A stretch of DNA of 64,000 bases from contig NZ_CP019562.1 of NCBI RefSeq assembly GCF_001983955.1, positions 1,054,001 to 1,118,000 on the forward strand, read 5' to 3'. How positions within the stretch are numbered: the first letter of the stretch is position 1; each line of letters begins with the position of its first letter. Positions 28,359-37,093 of the stretch are shown here, piece after piece. A model generated the notes under the pieces. That model was not told the DNA's origin. It searched no databases and saw only the letters and a program-made list of their open reading frames with translations. The stretch is from Streptococcus oralis (GTDB taxonomy: Bacteria; Bacillota; Bacilli; Lactobacillales; Streptococcaceae). The translations under genes were made by a program, and so were the position numbers.

Positions 28359-28386
28359 AAGATTTCCCCTTTTCCAAATGTGGTTT

Positions 28387-28424
28387 TAAAAAAACATCTC
28401 GCTCAGAAGCCCAAGCGAGATGTT
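28387..28424 (-). terminator. Leucine operon attenuator terminator
   Basis: Perfect 10-bp stem ACATCTCGCT (28394-28403) / AGCGAGATGT (28414-28423), then seven T read leftward. It lies between the leader peptide stop and leuA, the position of a transcription attenuator. Confidence 0.9.
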
Positions 28425-28469
28425 GATTTACTCCCGCTTGGTAAGCCAAACAGGACTAATGCTTTTGCA

Positions 28470-28523
28470 CTAGCCCGAGTACCTCAACAACAAAGCAAAT
28501 TGATTAAACTTAGTTGTTTTCAT
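28470..28523 (-). CDS. Leucine operon leader peptide
   Basis: 17 residues, MKTTKFNQFALLLRYSG, with three consecutive Leu codons (TTG TTG TTG). GAAGGAG precedes the ATG. When charged tRNA-Leu is short, ribosomes should stall on the Leu run and let the downstream RNA fold in the antiterminating form, opening leuA. This is the standard logic of leucine attenuation; the competing pairing was not worked out in full, though a second hairpin (CTAGTGC/GCATTAG) starts at the leader stop. Confidence 0.85.
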   Translation of the reverse strand: MKTTKFNQFALLLRYSG

Positions 28524-28559
28524 GTTTGACTTTCTCCTTCGTTTGATATCTTGTTTAGT

Positions 28560-28588
28560 ATTTTAGCATAGCTAAAAACACTTGTCAA
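28560..28588 (-). promoter_or_regulatory. leu operon promoter
   Basis: TTGACA (28583-28588), 17-base spacer, TAAAAT (28560-28565). The spacer and -10 contain a perfect 7-bp inverted repeat, TTTTAGC-N3-GCTAAAA (28561-28577). Confidence 0.88.
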
Positions 28589-28600
28589 GAAAAAATCCAT

Positions 28601-28615
28601 TATTTTCTGAAAATT
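28601..28615. promoter_or_regulatory. CodY box upstream of the leu promoter
   Basis: TATTTTCTGAAAATT matches the CodY consensus AATTTTCWGAAAATT at 14 of 15 positions. It lies 12 bases upstream of the -35 box. CodY represses branched-chain amino acid genes in firmicutes when these amino acids and GTP are plentiful. Confidence 0.8.
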
Positions 28616-28672
28616 TCTTCAGTAAAGAATATTTTGCTAATTGAAAGTATTTGAAAACTCAAGTAACTTTCC

Positions 28673-29329
28673 TTATTTTTTCACGGTCAAGTTCCAACTT
28701 CTTTCGATAAGTTCTAACGCTTCTTCATCTTGCAAACTATCATCAAGAGCCAGACTAAGCCAGTAGCGTTTGTTCATATGAAAGGCTGGATAAATACCTT
28801 TTTTTGAAAGCAAATCAGCTACTTGGTCGTGTTTGAGGTTGACTGCTTCGACTAGCCCTTCTCTGCCCTTTTCCAGCTTATCCCAAGGAATTCTCATTAA
28901 AACAGCATACCACTTTTGATTACCTTCATGGCGCAATACAGCTGTATCAGGAGACTTTTCCCACAGATACTCCAACTGATTACCATACTTTTCCTGAACC
29001 TTATCCATGATACGCTTAGTCTGAGGGCAGATAAAATCCTGTACATCAAAGCAAGCCTTCCGAATCTGGTAAAGAATCTCCAAACAAGCCTCACGGACAC
29101 TTCCGACAAAACTTCCCCGCATACTTTCCATATGTACTTGAGGATAGAGGTCACCCGTTTCCTGATCAAAAACCTGAAAGCTCACATTATCAGGAGTGAT
29201 AGAGACTGTCATGGAAAAGTCACCCTGTAAAATCTGGCAACTATAAGTCCAAACTCCACTACTTTCTAAAAAACCATAGGCACGAGCCTTTTCTTGATTA
29301 AACTGATAGGATTTAAAAATTTCAAACAT
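28673..29329 (-). CDS. MmcQ/YjbR family protein
   Basis: 218 residues. The C-terminal part (about 100-218) fits the MmcQ/YjbR double-wing fold: KWYAVLMRIPWDKL, then VNLKHDQVADLL and HMNKRYWLSLALDD. The N-terminal 95 residues are an extension seen in streptococcal members. YjbR proteins resemble DNA-binding folds, but their role is not known. No ribosome site stands directly before the ATG; an AAAGGA sequence lies further up, separated by a hairpin. It follows cutC by 43 bases. Confidence 0.85.
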   Translation of the reverse strand: MFEIFKSYQFNQEKARAYGFLESSGVWTYSCQILQGDFSMTVSITPDNVSFQVFDQETGDLYPQVHMESMRGSFVGSVREACLEILYQIRKACFDVQDFICPQTKRIMDKVQEKYGNQLEYLWEKSPDTAVLRHEGNQKWYAVLMRIPWDKLEKGREGLVEAVNLKHDQVADLLSKKGIYPAFHMNKRYWLSLALDDSLQDEEALELIERSWNLTVKK

Positions 29330-29336
29330 AAGTGAA

Positions 29337-29360
29337 AACTGCTACCCAAAGCTAGCAGTT
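29337..29360 (-). other. Hairpin between cutC and the mmcQ-like start
   Basis: Perfect 8-bp stem AACTGCTA / TAGCAGTT with an 8-base loop. On the minus strand, AAAGG comes just before the stem and TTCACTT plus the ATG just after. It could be a weak terminator of cutC or could bring the ribosome site close to the start codon. Confidence 0.6.
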
Positions 29361-29372
29361 CCTTTCTATTTT

Positions 29373-30005
29373 TTAAAAGACAACCTTGGTTCCATGCAAT
29401 TGTGTCACACCCAGCTGGTCGATAAAGGTTTGACGGTTGTCCAAGTCAATCCCCCCACCTGGTAGAATTTCAATTTTACCTTTAGCATGTTCTAAAATTC
29501 TGTGATAATGAGCGAAACGTTTCTCTAGCGAGTCTCCAGATACACCAGCACGAGTTAGGATACGGGTAACACCAGCTTGGCTGAGCCAGTCAATGGCTTC
29601 CAACTGGTCTTCATCACTCAATTCATCAAAGGCCATGTGAAAGACAATTTCCATTCCTTTAGATGCGGTAATCAGCTTCTCAAGATTAGGCTTATCCAAC
29701 TTCTTATCAGCAGTTAATGCCCCAAATACAACCCCTTGACTTCCAGCCTGAGTAGTCAAACGAATGTCTTCTAGCATGATCGCTATTTCAAGATCAGTAT
29801 AGACAAAGTCGCCACCACGGGGACGAATCATAGTCATGATGGTGGTGTCGTAGTTAGCTGCCAGTTCAACCGCTGCCTTGGTCACTCCATAGCTAGGTGT
29901 TGTTCCTCCCACTGCTAGATTGTCACAAAGTTCGATTCGACGAGCTCCAGCCTGCATGGCTTTTTCTAGCAAGGTCACATTTTCAGCACAAAATTCGTAA
30001 ATCAT
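29373..30005 (-). CDS. cutC: CutC family protein
   Basis: 210-residue TIM-barrel CutC protein (FCAENVTLLEKAMQAGARRI, MIRPRGGDFVYTD, LPGGGIDLDN). CutC was linked to copper homeostasis in E. coli and Enterococcus, but the mechanism is disputed and no metal export motif exists. The gene has an extended -10 promoter, and AAGGAG stands six bases before the ATG. Confidence 0.92.
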   Translation of the reverse strand: MIYEFCAENVTLLEKAMQAGARRIELCDNLAVGGTTPSYGVTKAAVELAANYDTTIMTMIRPRGGDFVYTDLEIAIMLEDIRLTTQAGSQGVVFGALTADKKLDKPNLEKLITASKGMEIVFHMAFDELSDEDQLEAIDWLSQAGVTRILTRAGVSGDSLEKRFAHYHRILEHAKGKIEILPGGGIDLDNRQTFIDQLGVTQLHGTKVVF

Positions 30006-30035
30006 TTGATTCTCCTTGATGTTTTCTTTAAATTT

Positions 30036-30044
30036 ATTATATCA
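30036..30044 (-). promoter_or_regulatory. Extended -10 promoter of cutC
   Basis: TGATATAAT on the minus strand, about 31 bases before the cutC ATG, in a very AT-rich stretch. Confidence 0.7.
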
Positions 30045-30098
30045 TATTATTTTAAATATGCTTTCATTTTTATCAAGGCAAATAACTACTATTTTTAT

Positions 30099-30458
30099 CT
30101 ATTCTTTGTCAGGAATGACTTTAAAGAGATAATAGGTGATAAAGATAGTCAAGGCTCCCAGACCGATTTTGACTGGCAAAAGAGGAGCAAAATAAATAGA
30201 AATTCCCATCAAGATATAGATAGATACGATGATTTTTTTCTTTCGTTCTCGCGCTATTGACTTGGTTTCCCGAAAGTCCGCTACATAAGTCTGATAAAGC
30301 TTTGTATGATAAAGCCAGTCTTCAAAACGCTTAGAAGATTTAGAAAAACAAGCAATAGCTAACAAAAGAAAGGGGGTTGTTGGTAAAAGTGGTAAGACAA
30401 CTCCAACAAGAGCCAAGGCTAAAGAAATAAAACCAATACTGAGGTAAATGATACGCAT
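30099..30458 (-). CDS. DUF454 (YbaN-like) inner membrane protein
   Basis: 119 residues. The family motif LLPTTPFLLLAIACFSKSSK follows a first membrane segment; a second pair of segments is near residues 75-112. Function unknown; homologues occur widely in bacteria. The start at 30458 is fixed by AGGAG seven bases before it; a longer frame to 30518 has no ribosome site. Confidence 0.87.
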   Translation of the reverse strand: MRIIYLSIGFISLALALVGVVLPLLPTTPFLLLAIACFSKSSKRFEDWLYHTKLYQTYVADFRETKSIARERKKKIIVSIYILMGISIYFAPLLPVKIGLGALTIFITYYLFKVIPDKE

Positions 30459-30526
30459 GATTTCTCCTAGATAAATTACTCTTCCTCTAGTTTCGCACAC
30501 AAGGGGGAAATTTGTCAAGTTTCAAG

Positions 30527-30559
30527 TAAAAAGAGCCTGAAATTCATTTTCAGGACTCT
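30527..30559 (-). terminator. Terminator of topA
   Basis: AGAGTCCTGAAA and TTTCAGGCTCT pair with one bulged base on the minus strand, followed by five T. It lies 6 bases past the topA stop. Confidence 0.8.
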
Positions 30560-30564
30560 GCATT

Positions 30565-32652
30565 TTATTTAATTTTCTCTTCTTCGTAGTCGCCATTACT
30601 ACATACAACCTGCTTACCACCACCACGGACTTTTTTCTCCACAAGGAAGTGTCCGCATTTTGGACAATCACGGCCAATTGGTTTGTCCCAGGAAGTAAAT
30701 TCACATTCTGGGTAACGATTGCAACCATAGAAGATACGATTACGCTTGGTTTTGCGTTCAATGATTTGTCCTTGATGACAGCTTGGACACTCGACTCCAA
30801 TCTCTTTGACAATTGCCTGAGTATGACGGCAGTCTGGGAAATTACTACAAGCATAGAATTTACCAAAACGACCGAGCTTAATCACCATCGGACTGCCACA
30901 AACTTCACAGTCAAATCCAGCTGGCTCATCCTTGATCTGGATTTTTTCCATTTCGGATTCAGCCTTGGCTACCTCTTTAGAGAATGGTTTATAAAATTCA
31001 TCAATGACACGTTGCCACTGCTCTTTACCAACTTCGACATCATCCAGTTTTCCTTCCATCTCAGCTGTGAAGGTCACGTTTACGATATCTGGGAAGTATT
31101 CAACGATGAGTTTATTGACAATTTCTCCCAGTTCTGTCGGTTCAAAACGTTTTGCTGCCAGACGAACGTAGTAGCGTTTTTGGATGGTTTCAATTGTCGG
31201 AGCGTAGGTTGACGGACGTCCAACCCCATTTTCCTCCAAGGTCTTGATAAGAGTCGCTTCCGAATAGCGAGCTGGCGGTTGAGTGAAATGTTGTTCTGGC
31301 TTGCTATTGACCTGCTTGACCACATCTCCAACAGCCATATCTGGCAACATCTTGTTCTTGTCAGAGTCATTGTAGATAGCAAGATAACCATCAAACTTAA
31401 CTTGACTACCATTTGCCGCAAACTGAACCCCATTTTGAGAGAGCTTAACAGCCATGGTATCAAAAATAGCTCCCGTCATCTGGCTAGCTACAAAACGGTT
31501 CCAGATAAGGGTATAGAGCTTGAGCTGGTCTTTGTCCAAGTACTTAGCGATGCTTTCTGGTGTATTAAAGACACTAGATGGACGAATGGCTTCGTGGGCA
31601 TCCTGAGCACCTGAGGCATTCTTGACCTTGCTACCATGCTTGGAATACTTGCTACCAAAACGGTTGTTAATGTAGCTTGCCGCTTCGTTCTGAGCCACAG
31701 GGCTGATACGAGTCGAGTCTGTACGCATATAGGTAATCAAACCTTGCACGCCTGATCCGATATTGATTCCTTCATAAAGCTGCTGGGCCACCATCATGGT
31801 CTTTCGAGTACGGAAATTGATTTTGTTAGCCGCATCCATCTGCATGGTTGAAGTCGTATAGGGTAGGGGCGCATTGCGTTTGCGCTCTTTCTTATCTACC
31901 TGGTCTACTGTGAAATCTTTGCTAGTCAAATGGGACAAGACTTCTTTGACTTCTTCGTTGGTGGTCAATTTCATCTTTTTGCCATTCATACCATAGAAAG
32001 AAGCTTGAAATTGTTTGGTTCCCTTCTTAAAGACACCATCAATTGTCCAGTATTCTTCTGGTTGGAAGGCATTGATTTCATTTTCACGGTCAATGATGAG
32101 CTTAAGGGCAACAGACTGCACCCGCCCTGCTGATAAGCCCTTCTTGACCTTTTTCCACAAAATAGGCGAAATCGAATACCCTACCAAGCGGTCCAAGACA
32201 CGACGAGCTTGTTGGGCGTCGACCAAGTCCATATCAATCTTGCGAGGTTCTTTAAAGGCATTTTTTACTGCGTCTTTGGTGATTTCATTAAAGACCACAC
32301 GGTTGGCATCATTCTCATCCAAGTTGAGAATGTGGGCCAAATGCCAGGAAATTGCTTCTCCTTCGCGGTCCGGGTCACTCGCAAGAAAGACTTTATTGGC
32401 CTTTTTAGCTTCCTTTTTCAAATCATTGATGAGGGGACCCTTGCCTCGGATATTGATATACTGCGGTTCATAGTTATTTTCAATGTCGACTGACATACTG
32501 GATTTCTTCAAATCACGGATATGCCCGACACTGGCTAAAACCTTGTAATTTCTGCCTAGATATTTCTCAATCGTTTTCGCCTTAGCAGGCGACTCCACGA
32601 TGACTAGATTTTTTTTAACTGTTGATTTTTTCTTCTTTGTTGCCGTAGCCAC
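30565..32652 (-). CDS. topA: DNA topoisomerase I
   Basis: 695 residues from a GTG start. The TOPRIM domain begins with [19 protein letters not shown] and contains the acidic motif [14 protein letters not shown]; the catalytic Tyr is in [13 protein letters not shown]; three Cys4 zinc-binding domains close the protein (for example [23 protein letters not shown]). It relaxes negative supercoils and balances gyrase, whose A subunit is also in the window. I choose GTG at 32652 because AAAAGGTG lies seven bases upstream; the TTG at 32670 would begin inside that site. Confidence 0.96.
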   Translation of the reverse strand: MATATKKKKSTVKKNLVIVESPAKAKTIEKYLGRNYKVLASVGHIRDLKKSSMSVDIENNYEPQYINIRGKGPLINDLKKEAKKANKVFLASDPDREGEAISWHLAHILNLDENDANRVVFNEITKDAVKNAFKEPRKIDMDLVDAQQARRVLDRLVGYSISPILWKKVKKGLSAGRVQSVALKLIIDRENEINAFQPEEYWTIDGVFKKGTKQFQASFYGMNGKKMKLTTNEEVKEVLSHLTSKDFTVDQVDKKERKRNAPLPYTTSTMQMDAANKINFRTRKTMMVAQQLYEGINIGSGVQGLITYMRTDSTRISPVAQNEAASYINNRFGSKYSKHGSKVKNASGAQDAHEAIRPSSVFNTPESIAKYLDKDQLKLYTLIWNRFVASQMTGAIFDTMAVKLSQNGVQFAANGSQVKFDGYLAIYNDSDKNKMLPDMAVGDVVKQVNSKPEQHFTQPPARYSEATLIKTLEENGVGRPSTYAPTIETIQKRYYVRLAAKRFEPTELGEIVNKLIVEYFPDIVNVTFTAEMEGKLDDVEVGKEQWQRVIDEFYKPFSKEVAKAESEMEKIQIKDEPAGFDCEVCGSPMVIKLGRFGKFYACSNFPDCRHTQAIVKEIGVECPSCHQGQIIERKTKRNRIFYGCNRYPECEFTSWDKPIGRDCPKCGHFLVEKKVRGGGKQVVCSNGDYEEEKIK

Positions 32653-32687
32653 ACTATCACACCTTTTCAAAGTAATAAACTTTATAA

Positions 32688-32716
32688 AGTGTAAACCATT
32701 TTTCTATAGCTGTCAA
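32688..32716 (-). promoter_or_regulatory. Promoter of topA
   Basis: TTGACA (32711-32716), 17-base spacer, TACACT (32688-32693), with a leader of about 30 bases. Confidence 0.8.
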
Positions 32717-32769
32717 GACCTAAGTCCTATATATAGAAGAAAAGTTTATCTGAGTGAAGAAATTTCTCC

Positions 32770-33618
32770 TTAAAATTCAAACTCAGCCAACACATCTTGT
32801 CCACTGCTAATCAGCTTTGCTCCCTCTTGGATCAGGTGGTGACAGCCATCTGAATGGCCATCTAAAATGTTTCCTGGAATGGCAAAAACATCACGCCCTT
32901 CCTCCATAGCTCGCTCACAGGTGATAAGACTACCAGAACGCATCCTTGCCTCTGCTACAATAACGCCACGGCAAAGGCCAGCAATGATGCGATTACGAGC
33001 TGGAAAGTGAAATTTCAAGGGTTCTTCACCAGGTCCGTACTCGCTAAGTACCAAATGGTGATTGCCAATGTGTTCCTGCAAACGTTTATTGGCTCGGGGA
33101 TAAAAAACATCCAATCCTGTTCCAATGACGGCAATCGTTCTTCCTCCATTCTGGAGTGCAGCCATATGGGCAGCTGTATCAATCCCTTTGGCTAAACCAC
33201 TGACAACGATTAACTCGTTTTCCAAACCTTGAATGACTTTCTGAACCGATTTTGCTCCCTGACTAGAACATGAACGACTCCCTACAACAGCAACCTTTGG
33301 AAATTTCAACAGGTCTAGATTTCCTTTATAAAACAAGAGCACTGGAGCATCATAAATCTCACTCAGATCCCAAGGATAACAGTCATCAAGAATAGAAAAG
33401 GATGGAAATTTCTGAAACTCCTTCTCCAACTGTGCATCATCTATCTGGAAATAGCGTTCCATAAAGACAGCAGGATTACGACACCCAGATATTTCTGCAA
33501 TATCACCTAGCAAGAGCTCCTGATCTACAGTCTCATCGTATTCAAGAACTGTTAAAATTTGTTGATTGCTCAGCCCAGCTTTTCTCAATTTGTAAATTTC
33601 ATAGTTTGTGATCTTCAT
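32770..33618 (-). CDS. dprA: DNA processing protein DprA
   Basis: 282 residues, the pneumococcal length. An N-terminal helical part is followed by the Rossmann-like DprA core: VGSRSCSSQGAKSVQK, SGLAKGIDTAAHMAAL and GTGLDVFYPRAN. DprA protects incoming single strands during natural transformation, loads RecA and shuts off the competence regulator ComE. The start at 33618 has TGGAG seven bases before it. It is preceded by a ComX box, which places it among the late competence genes. Confidence 0.95.
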   Translation of the reverse strand: MKITNYEIYKLRKAGLSNQQILTVLEYDETVDQELLLGDIAEISGCRNPAVFMERYFQIDDAQLEKEFQKFPSFSILDDCYPWDLSEIYDAPVLLFYKGNLDLLKFPKVAVVGSRSCSSQGAKSVQKVIQGLENELIVVSGLAKGIDTAAHMAALQNGGRTIAVIGTGLDVFYPRANKRLQEHIGNHHLVLSEYGPGEEPLKFHFPARNRIIAGLCRGVIVAEARMRSGSLITCERAMEEGRDVFAIPGNILDGHSDGCHHLIQEGAKLISSGQDVLAEFEF

Positions 33619-33651
33619 ATACAACTCCATTTCTTTTTCTACTCATCTATC

Positions 33652-33659
33652 TATTCGTA
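33652..33659 (-). promoter_or_regulatory. ComX (cin/com) box of dprA
   Basis: TACGAATA preceded by a T run on the minus strand, an exact match to the streptococcal box read by the competence sigma factor, 33 bases before the dprA ATG. Confidence 0.9.
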
Positions 33660-33665
33660 AAAAAA

Positions 33666-33695
33666 ATAAAAAGAAGACCAAGGATCTTCTTTTTT
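33666..33695 (-). terminator. Terminator of the lipoprotein gene
   Basis: AAGAAGA (33671-33677) and TCTTCTT (33685-33691) around a 7-base loop; read leftward it is followed by TTTTTATTTTTT. Confidence 0.75.
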
Positions 33696-33698
33696 CAT

Positions 33699-34322
33699 TT
33701 ATTCAGATTTAGTAGTTGACCAGCTACTTTCAATCATCGGTAAGATTGTTTTTAAAGTTTCCCCATCCCCTTCAAGTGAAACATAGCGGATTTTACCATC
33801 ATTTGATCGGAAAACCCAGGTAACGAGGTATTTCCCTGACTTAGCAATTGCATTGACAACATAGGCTTCATAGCCTCCAATGGTCGATTTGGAGCCCCAA
33901 ACCTTACTGAAATCAGAGCTTTGTTCTTTGGAAGTTAAAATACTAGATGAGACAGTCACAACATCCAGTTTAGCATATTCTTCTTCGCTGATATTGAACT
34001 GCTCAGCCTTAAAGGTATTCAGCGTAACAATGTTGATATCTGTTCCATCACAATACTGTATATCATTTCCACCTTCTACTTCATGGAATCGAACCCATGA
34101 TTTGGGTACCTTGACAAATCCATATTCATTCGAACCGATGATTTGCGTCTCTTCCTTTTTCGCTTCAGAAACAGCAGAACTAGTGCTATTCGTTTCCTGA
34201 CTTCTTGAAGAACTAACAACCGCAGTCGAACTTTCTTCGGTTGCTGTTTGCGATTTATTGGAGCATGAAGCTAAAAAAGCACTAACAGTAACTACAGTAC
34301 CTAAAATTAATAATTTTTTCAT
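33699..34322 (-). CDS. Predicted lipoprotein
   Basis: 207 residues. A type II signal peptide ends in the lipobox LASC with the lipidated Cys at residue 20. A Ser/Thr/Glu-rich linker (about 22-60) leads to a globular C-terminal domain (GSNEYGFVKVPKSWVRF onward). I do not recognise a named function. It should be anchored on the outer face of the membrane. A perfect consensus promoter suggests steady, high expression, and AAAGGTGG precedes the ATG. It stands alone between dprA and lepA. Confidence 0.85.
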   Translation of the reverse strand: MKKLLILGTVVTVSAFLASCSNKSQTATEESSTAVVSSSRSQETNSTSSAVSEAKKEETQIIGSNEYGFVKVPKSWVRFHEVEGGNDIQYCDGTDINIVTLNTFKAEQFNISEEEYAKLDVVTVSSSILTSKEQSSDFSKVWGSKSTIGGYEAYVVNAIAKSGKYLVTWVFRSNDGKIRYVSLEGDGETLKTILPMIESSWSTTKSE

Positions 34323-34342
34323 CCTACCACCTTTCCATCTGC

Positions 34343-34371
34343 ATTATAAGAAAAATAAGGACTTCTGTCAA
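34343..34371 (-). promoter_or_regulatory. Consensus promoter of the lipoprotein gene
   Basis: Perfect TTGACA (34366-34371), 17-base spacer, perfect TATAAT (34343-34348), leader about 14 bases. Confidence 0.92.
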
Positions 34372-34425
34372 ATTCTAACCTAATCGATTCTGTTAGCTTC
34401 CGATTTTATCACTCTCATTTAAAGC

Positions 34426-34458
34426 AAAAACTCTTGAAAAATCTTCAAGAGTTTTTTT
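34426..34458. terminator. Terminator of lepA
   Basis: AAAAACTCTTGAA (34426-34438) pairs with TTCAAGAGTTTTT (34444-34456), U-rich on both strands; it lies just past the lepA stop. Confidence 0.88.
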
Positions 34459-34462
34459 ATTT

Positions 34463-36286
34463 CTATTCTTCATCCATGCTCAAGACGCTAAGGAAGGCTT
34501 CTTGTGGGACTTCTACTGATCCGATAGCTTTCATGCGTTTCTTACCAGCTTTTTGTTTTTCAAGGAGTTTACGTTTACGAGAAACGTCACCACCATAACA
34601 TTTGGCAAGTACGTTCTTACGAAGGGCCTTGATATCAGTACGGGCCACGATCTTGTGCCCAATAGCTGCTTGAATTGGCACCTCAAATTGTTGACGAGGG
34701 ATGATTTTCTTGAGCTTATCCACAATGAGTTTCCCACGTTCGTAGGCAAAATCCTTGTGAACGATAAAGCTGAGGGCATCCACCTTATCACCATTGAGAA
34801 GGATATCCATTTTGACTAGCTTAGATGGGCGGTACTCTGACAATTCGTAGTCAAAGCTTGCATAACCACGCGTCGAAGATTTAAGTTTATCAAAGAAGTC
34901 AAAGACGATTTCAGCAAGTGGAATCTGATAGATGACATTGACACGATTGTCATCAATATAGTCCATGGTTACAAAGTCCCCACGCTTGCGCTGAGCTAGT
35001 TCCATAACTGCTCCGACGAACTCCTGCGGTACCATGATTTGCGCCTTGACATACGGCTCTTCAATAGTCGCAATCTTGGTTGGATCTGGAAATTCAGAGG
35101 GGTTAGACACATCCATAGATTCACCGTCAGTTTGGTTAACCTTGTAAATAACAGACGGAGCTGTCATGATGAGGTCAATGTTGAACTCGCGCTCTAAACG
35201 CTCTTGGATAACATCCATATGGAGAAGTCCAAGGAATCCACAACGGAAACCAAATCCAAGGGCCTGAGATGTTTCTGGTTCAAACTGCAGGCTGGCATCG
35301 TTAAGTTGCAATTTTTCTAGGGCTTCACGAAGGTCATTGTACTTGTTTGATTCGATTGGATAAAGACCCGCAAAGACCATAGGATTCATCTGCTTGTATC
35401 CATCTAGCGGTTCTGCTGCTGGATTGCTTGCTAGAGTAACTGTATCACCCACGCGCGTATCTTGAACCGTCTTGATAGAAGCCGCAATATAACCAACGTC
35501 ACCAGTTGCAAGAAAATCGCGTCCTACTGCTTTCGGCGTGAAAATACCAACTTCCGTCACATCAAAGGTCTTGCCATTGCTCATGAGCTGAATCTTATCG
35601 CCAGGTTTGACCACTCCGTCCATAACACGCACTTGGAGGATGACCCCGCGATAAGCATCATAAACTGAGTCAAAAATTAAGGCTTTTAATGGAGCTGAAA
35701 CATCACCAGTTGGAGCTGGCACTTTTTCAACAATCTGCTCAAGAATTTCTTCAATACCAATACCAGCTTTGGCTGAAGCCAAGACCGCTTCGCTGGCATC
35801 CAGTCCGATGACATCCTCAATCTCTGTACGCACACGCTCTGGATCGGCTGCTGGAAGGTCAATCTTGTTAATGACTGGCAGAATTTCCAAATCATTATCC
35901 AAGGCTAAATAAACGTTAGCAAGAGTTTGCGCCTCAATCCCTTGGGCCGCATCAACCACCAAAATTGCTCCTTCACAGGCAGCTAGCGAACGCGACACTT
36001 CATAGGTAAAGTCCACGTGCCCTGGCGTGTCAATCAAGTGGAAAATATAGGTCTCACCATCTTTCGCAGTGTAATTAAGCTCAATGGCATTGAGTTTAAT
36101 GGTAATCCCACGTTCACGCTCAAGATCCATACTATCCAGAAGTTGGGCTTGCATTTCACGACTAGAAACCGTCTCCGTCTTTTCCAAAATGCGGTCTGCT
36201 AGGGTTGATTTCCCATGGTCAATATGGGCGATAATAGAGAAGTTCCGAATCTTCTCCTGTCGTTTCTTCAATTCTTCTAAGTTCAT
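34463..36286 (-). CDS. lepA: Elongation factor 4 (LepA)
   Basis: 607-residue translational GTPase. G1 is [14 protein letters not shown]2/G3 include RERGITIK and DTPGHVDF, G4 is NKIDLP; the C-terminal EF4-specific domain follows. It acts on stalled or mistranslocated ribosomes and during ribosome assembly. The strong promoter and its own terminator make it a single-gene unit. Confidence 0.97.
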   Translation of the reverse strand: MNLEELKKRQEKIRNFSIIAHIDHGKSTLADRILEKTETVSSREMQAQLLDSMDLERERGITIKLNAIELNYTAKDGETYIFHLIDTPGHVDFTYEVSRSLAACEGAILVVDAAQGIEAQTLANVYLALDNDLEILPVINKIDLPAADPERVRTEIEDVIGLDASEAVLASAKAGIGIEEILEQIVEKVPAPTGDVSAPLKALIFDSVYDAYRGVILQVRVMDGVVKPGDKIQLMSNGKTFDVTEVGIFTPKAVGRDFLATGDVGYIAASIKTVQDTRVGDTVTLASNPAAEPLDGYKQMNPMVFAGLYPIESNKYNDLREALEKLQLNDASLQFEPETSQALGFGFRCGFLGLLHMDVIQERLEREFNIDLIMTAPSVIYKVNQTDGESMDVSNPSEFPDPTKIATIEEPYVKAQIMVPQEFVGAVMELAQRKRGDFVTMDYIDDNRVNVIYQIPLAEIVFDFFDKLKSSTRGYASFDYELSEYRPSKLVKMDILLNGDKVDALSFIVHKDFAYERGKLIVDKLKKIIPRQQFEVPIQAAIGHKIVARTDIKALRKNVLAKCYGGDVSRKRKLLEKQKAGKKRMKAIGSVEVPQEAFLSVLSMDEE

Positions 36287-36314
36287 GATGCTCTTCCTTT
36301 CAGGGTATCTATTA

Positions 36315-36343
36315 ATTATAAATTGTTTTTAACATTTTGACAA
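36315..36343 (-). promoter_or_regulatory. Promoter of lepA
   Basis: TTGTCA (36338-36343), 17-base spacer, TATAAT (36315-36320). An 8-bp inverted repeat, CAGGGTAT (36301-36308) and ATACCCTG (36348-36355), brackets it. Confidence 0.88.
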
Positions 36344-36364
36344 GACCATACCCTGCTAGGAGTA

Positions 36365-37093
36365 CTAATCTTCGGCAACAAAACCATCATTTTCGATAAA
36401 GTGGTGTTCTGTCATTCCTTGGTCTGTAAAGACGATTCCATGAAGGACACCACCATAGACAGCTCCTCCATCCATGCCAATCTTGCCATCCTCTGTTATC
36501 CAAAGCTCAGCTGTACCTCGGTCTTGCTTCAGTAAGCCATAAACTGGTGTATGCCCAAAGACAATGGTTTTCCCAGTATGATTTTCGGCTTCGTGGAATG
36601 GTTTTCTGAGCCAGACTTTCTTGTAATCTGTGGTTTCATGCCAATCATCCAAAGTTAAATCAATACCCGCATGAACAAAGATATACTTGTCTGTCTCTAC
36701 TACAAATGGCATTTGACGAATAAATTCGACCAAGTCTGCTGCTTCTGTCGCAACCCGTTTGGCATCTTCTACGCCATCAACTGGTGCATCCAAGGGACGA
36801 CCTAAAATTGAGTTAATGGTTGTATCACCACCATTGCGACGATAATGGTCATAGCTTTCTTCTGGGTCATCGAGCCAAGTCAGAAACATATACTCATGAT
36901 TACCTGATAAACAAATAGCTCCTTGATTGTCGACCAAGTCTTTGACCATCTCTAGAACACGGCGACTGTCTTCACCACGGTCAATCAAATCCCCTAGAAA
37001 GAGCAACTGAGTTTGACCATCCCATGTTTTGAGAAGATCTTCCAGCATAACTGCTTTTCCATGGACATCTCCAATTACATAATAGTCTGTCAT
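36365..37093 (-). CDS. PrpE/ApaH-like metallophosphatase
   Basis: 242-residue calcineurin-like phosphoesterase with the motifs GDVHG at 8-12, GDLIDRG at 34-40 and GNHE at 64-67, followed by later His residues in FVHAG and VFGHTPVYG. Family members are Ser/Thr protein phosphatases or diadenosine tetraphosphate hydrolases; the exact substrate cannot be told. It begins directly after the recN stop (no gap) and is the last gene of the xseA to recN operon. Confidence 0.9.
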   Translation of the reverse strand: MTDYYVIGDVHGKAVMLEDLLKTWDGQTQLLFLGDLIDRGEDSRRVLEMVKDLVDNQGAICLSGNHEYMFLTWLDDPEESYDHYRRNGGDTTINSILGRPLDAPVDGVEDAKRVATEAADLVEFIRQMPFVVETDKYIFVHAGIDLTLDDWHETTDYKKVWLRKPFHEAENHTGKTIVFGHTPVYGLLKQDRGTAELWITEDGKIGMDGGAVYGGVLHGIVFTDQGMTEHHFIENDGFVAED

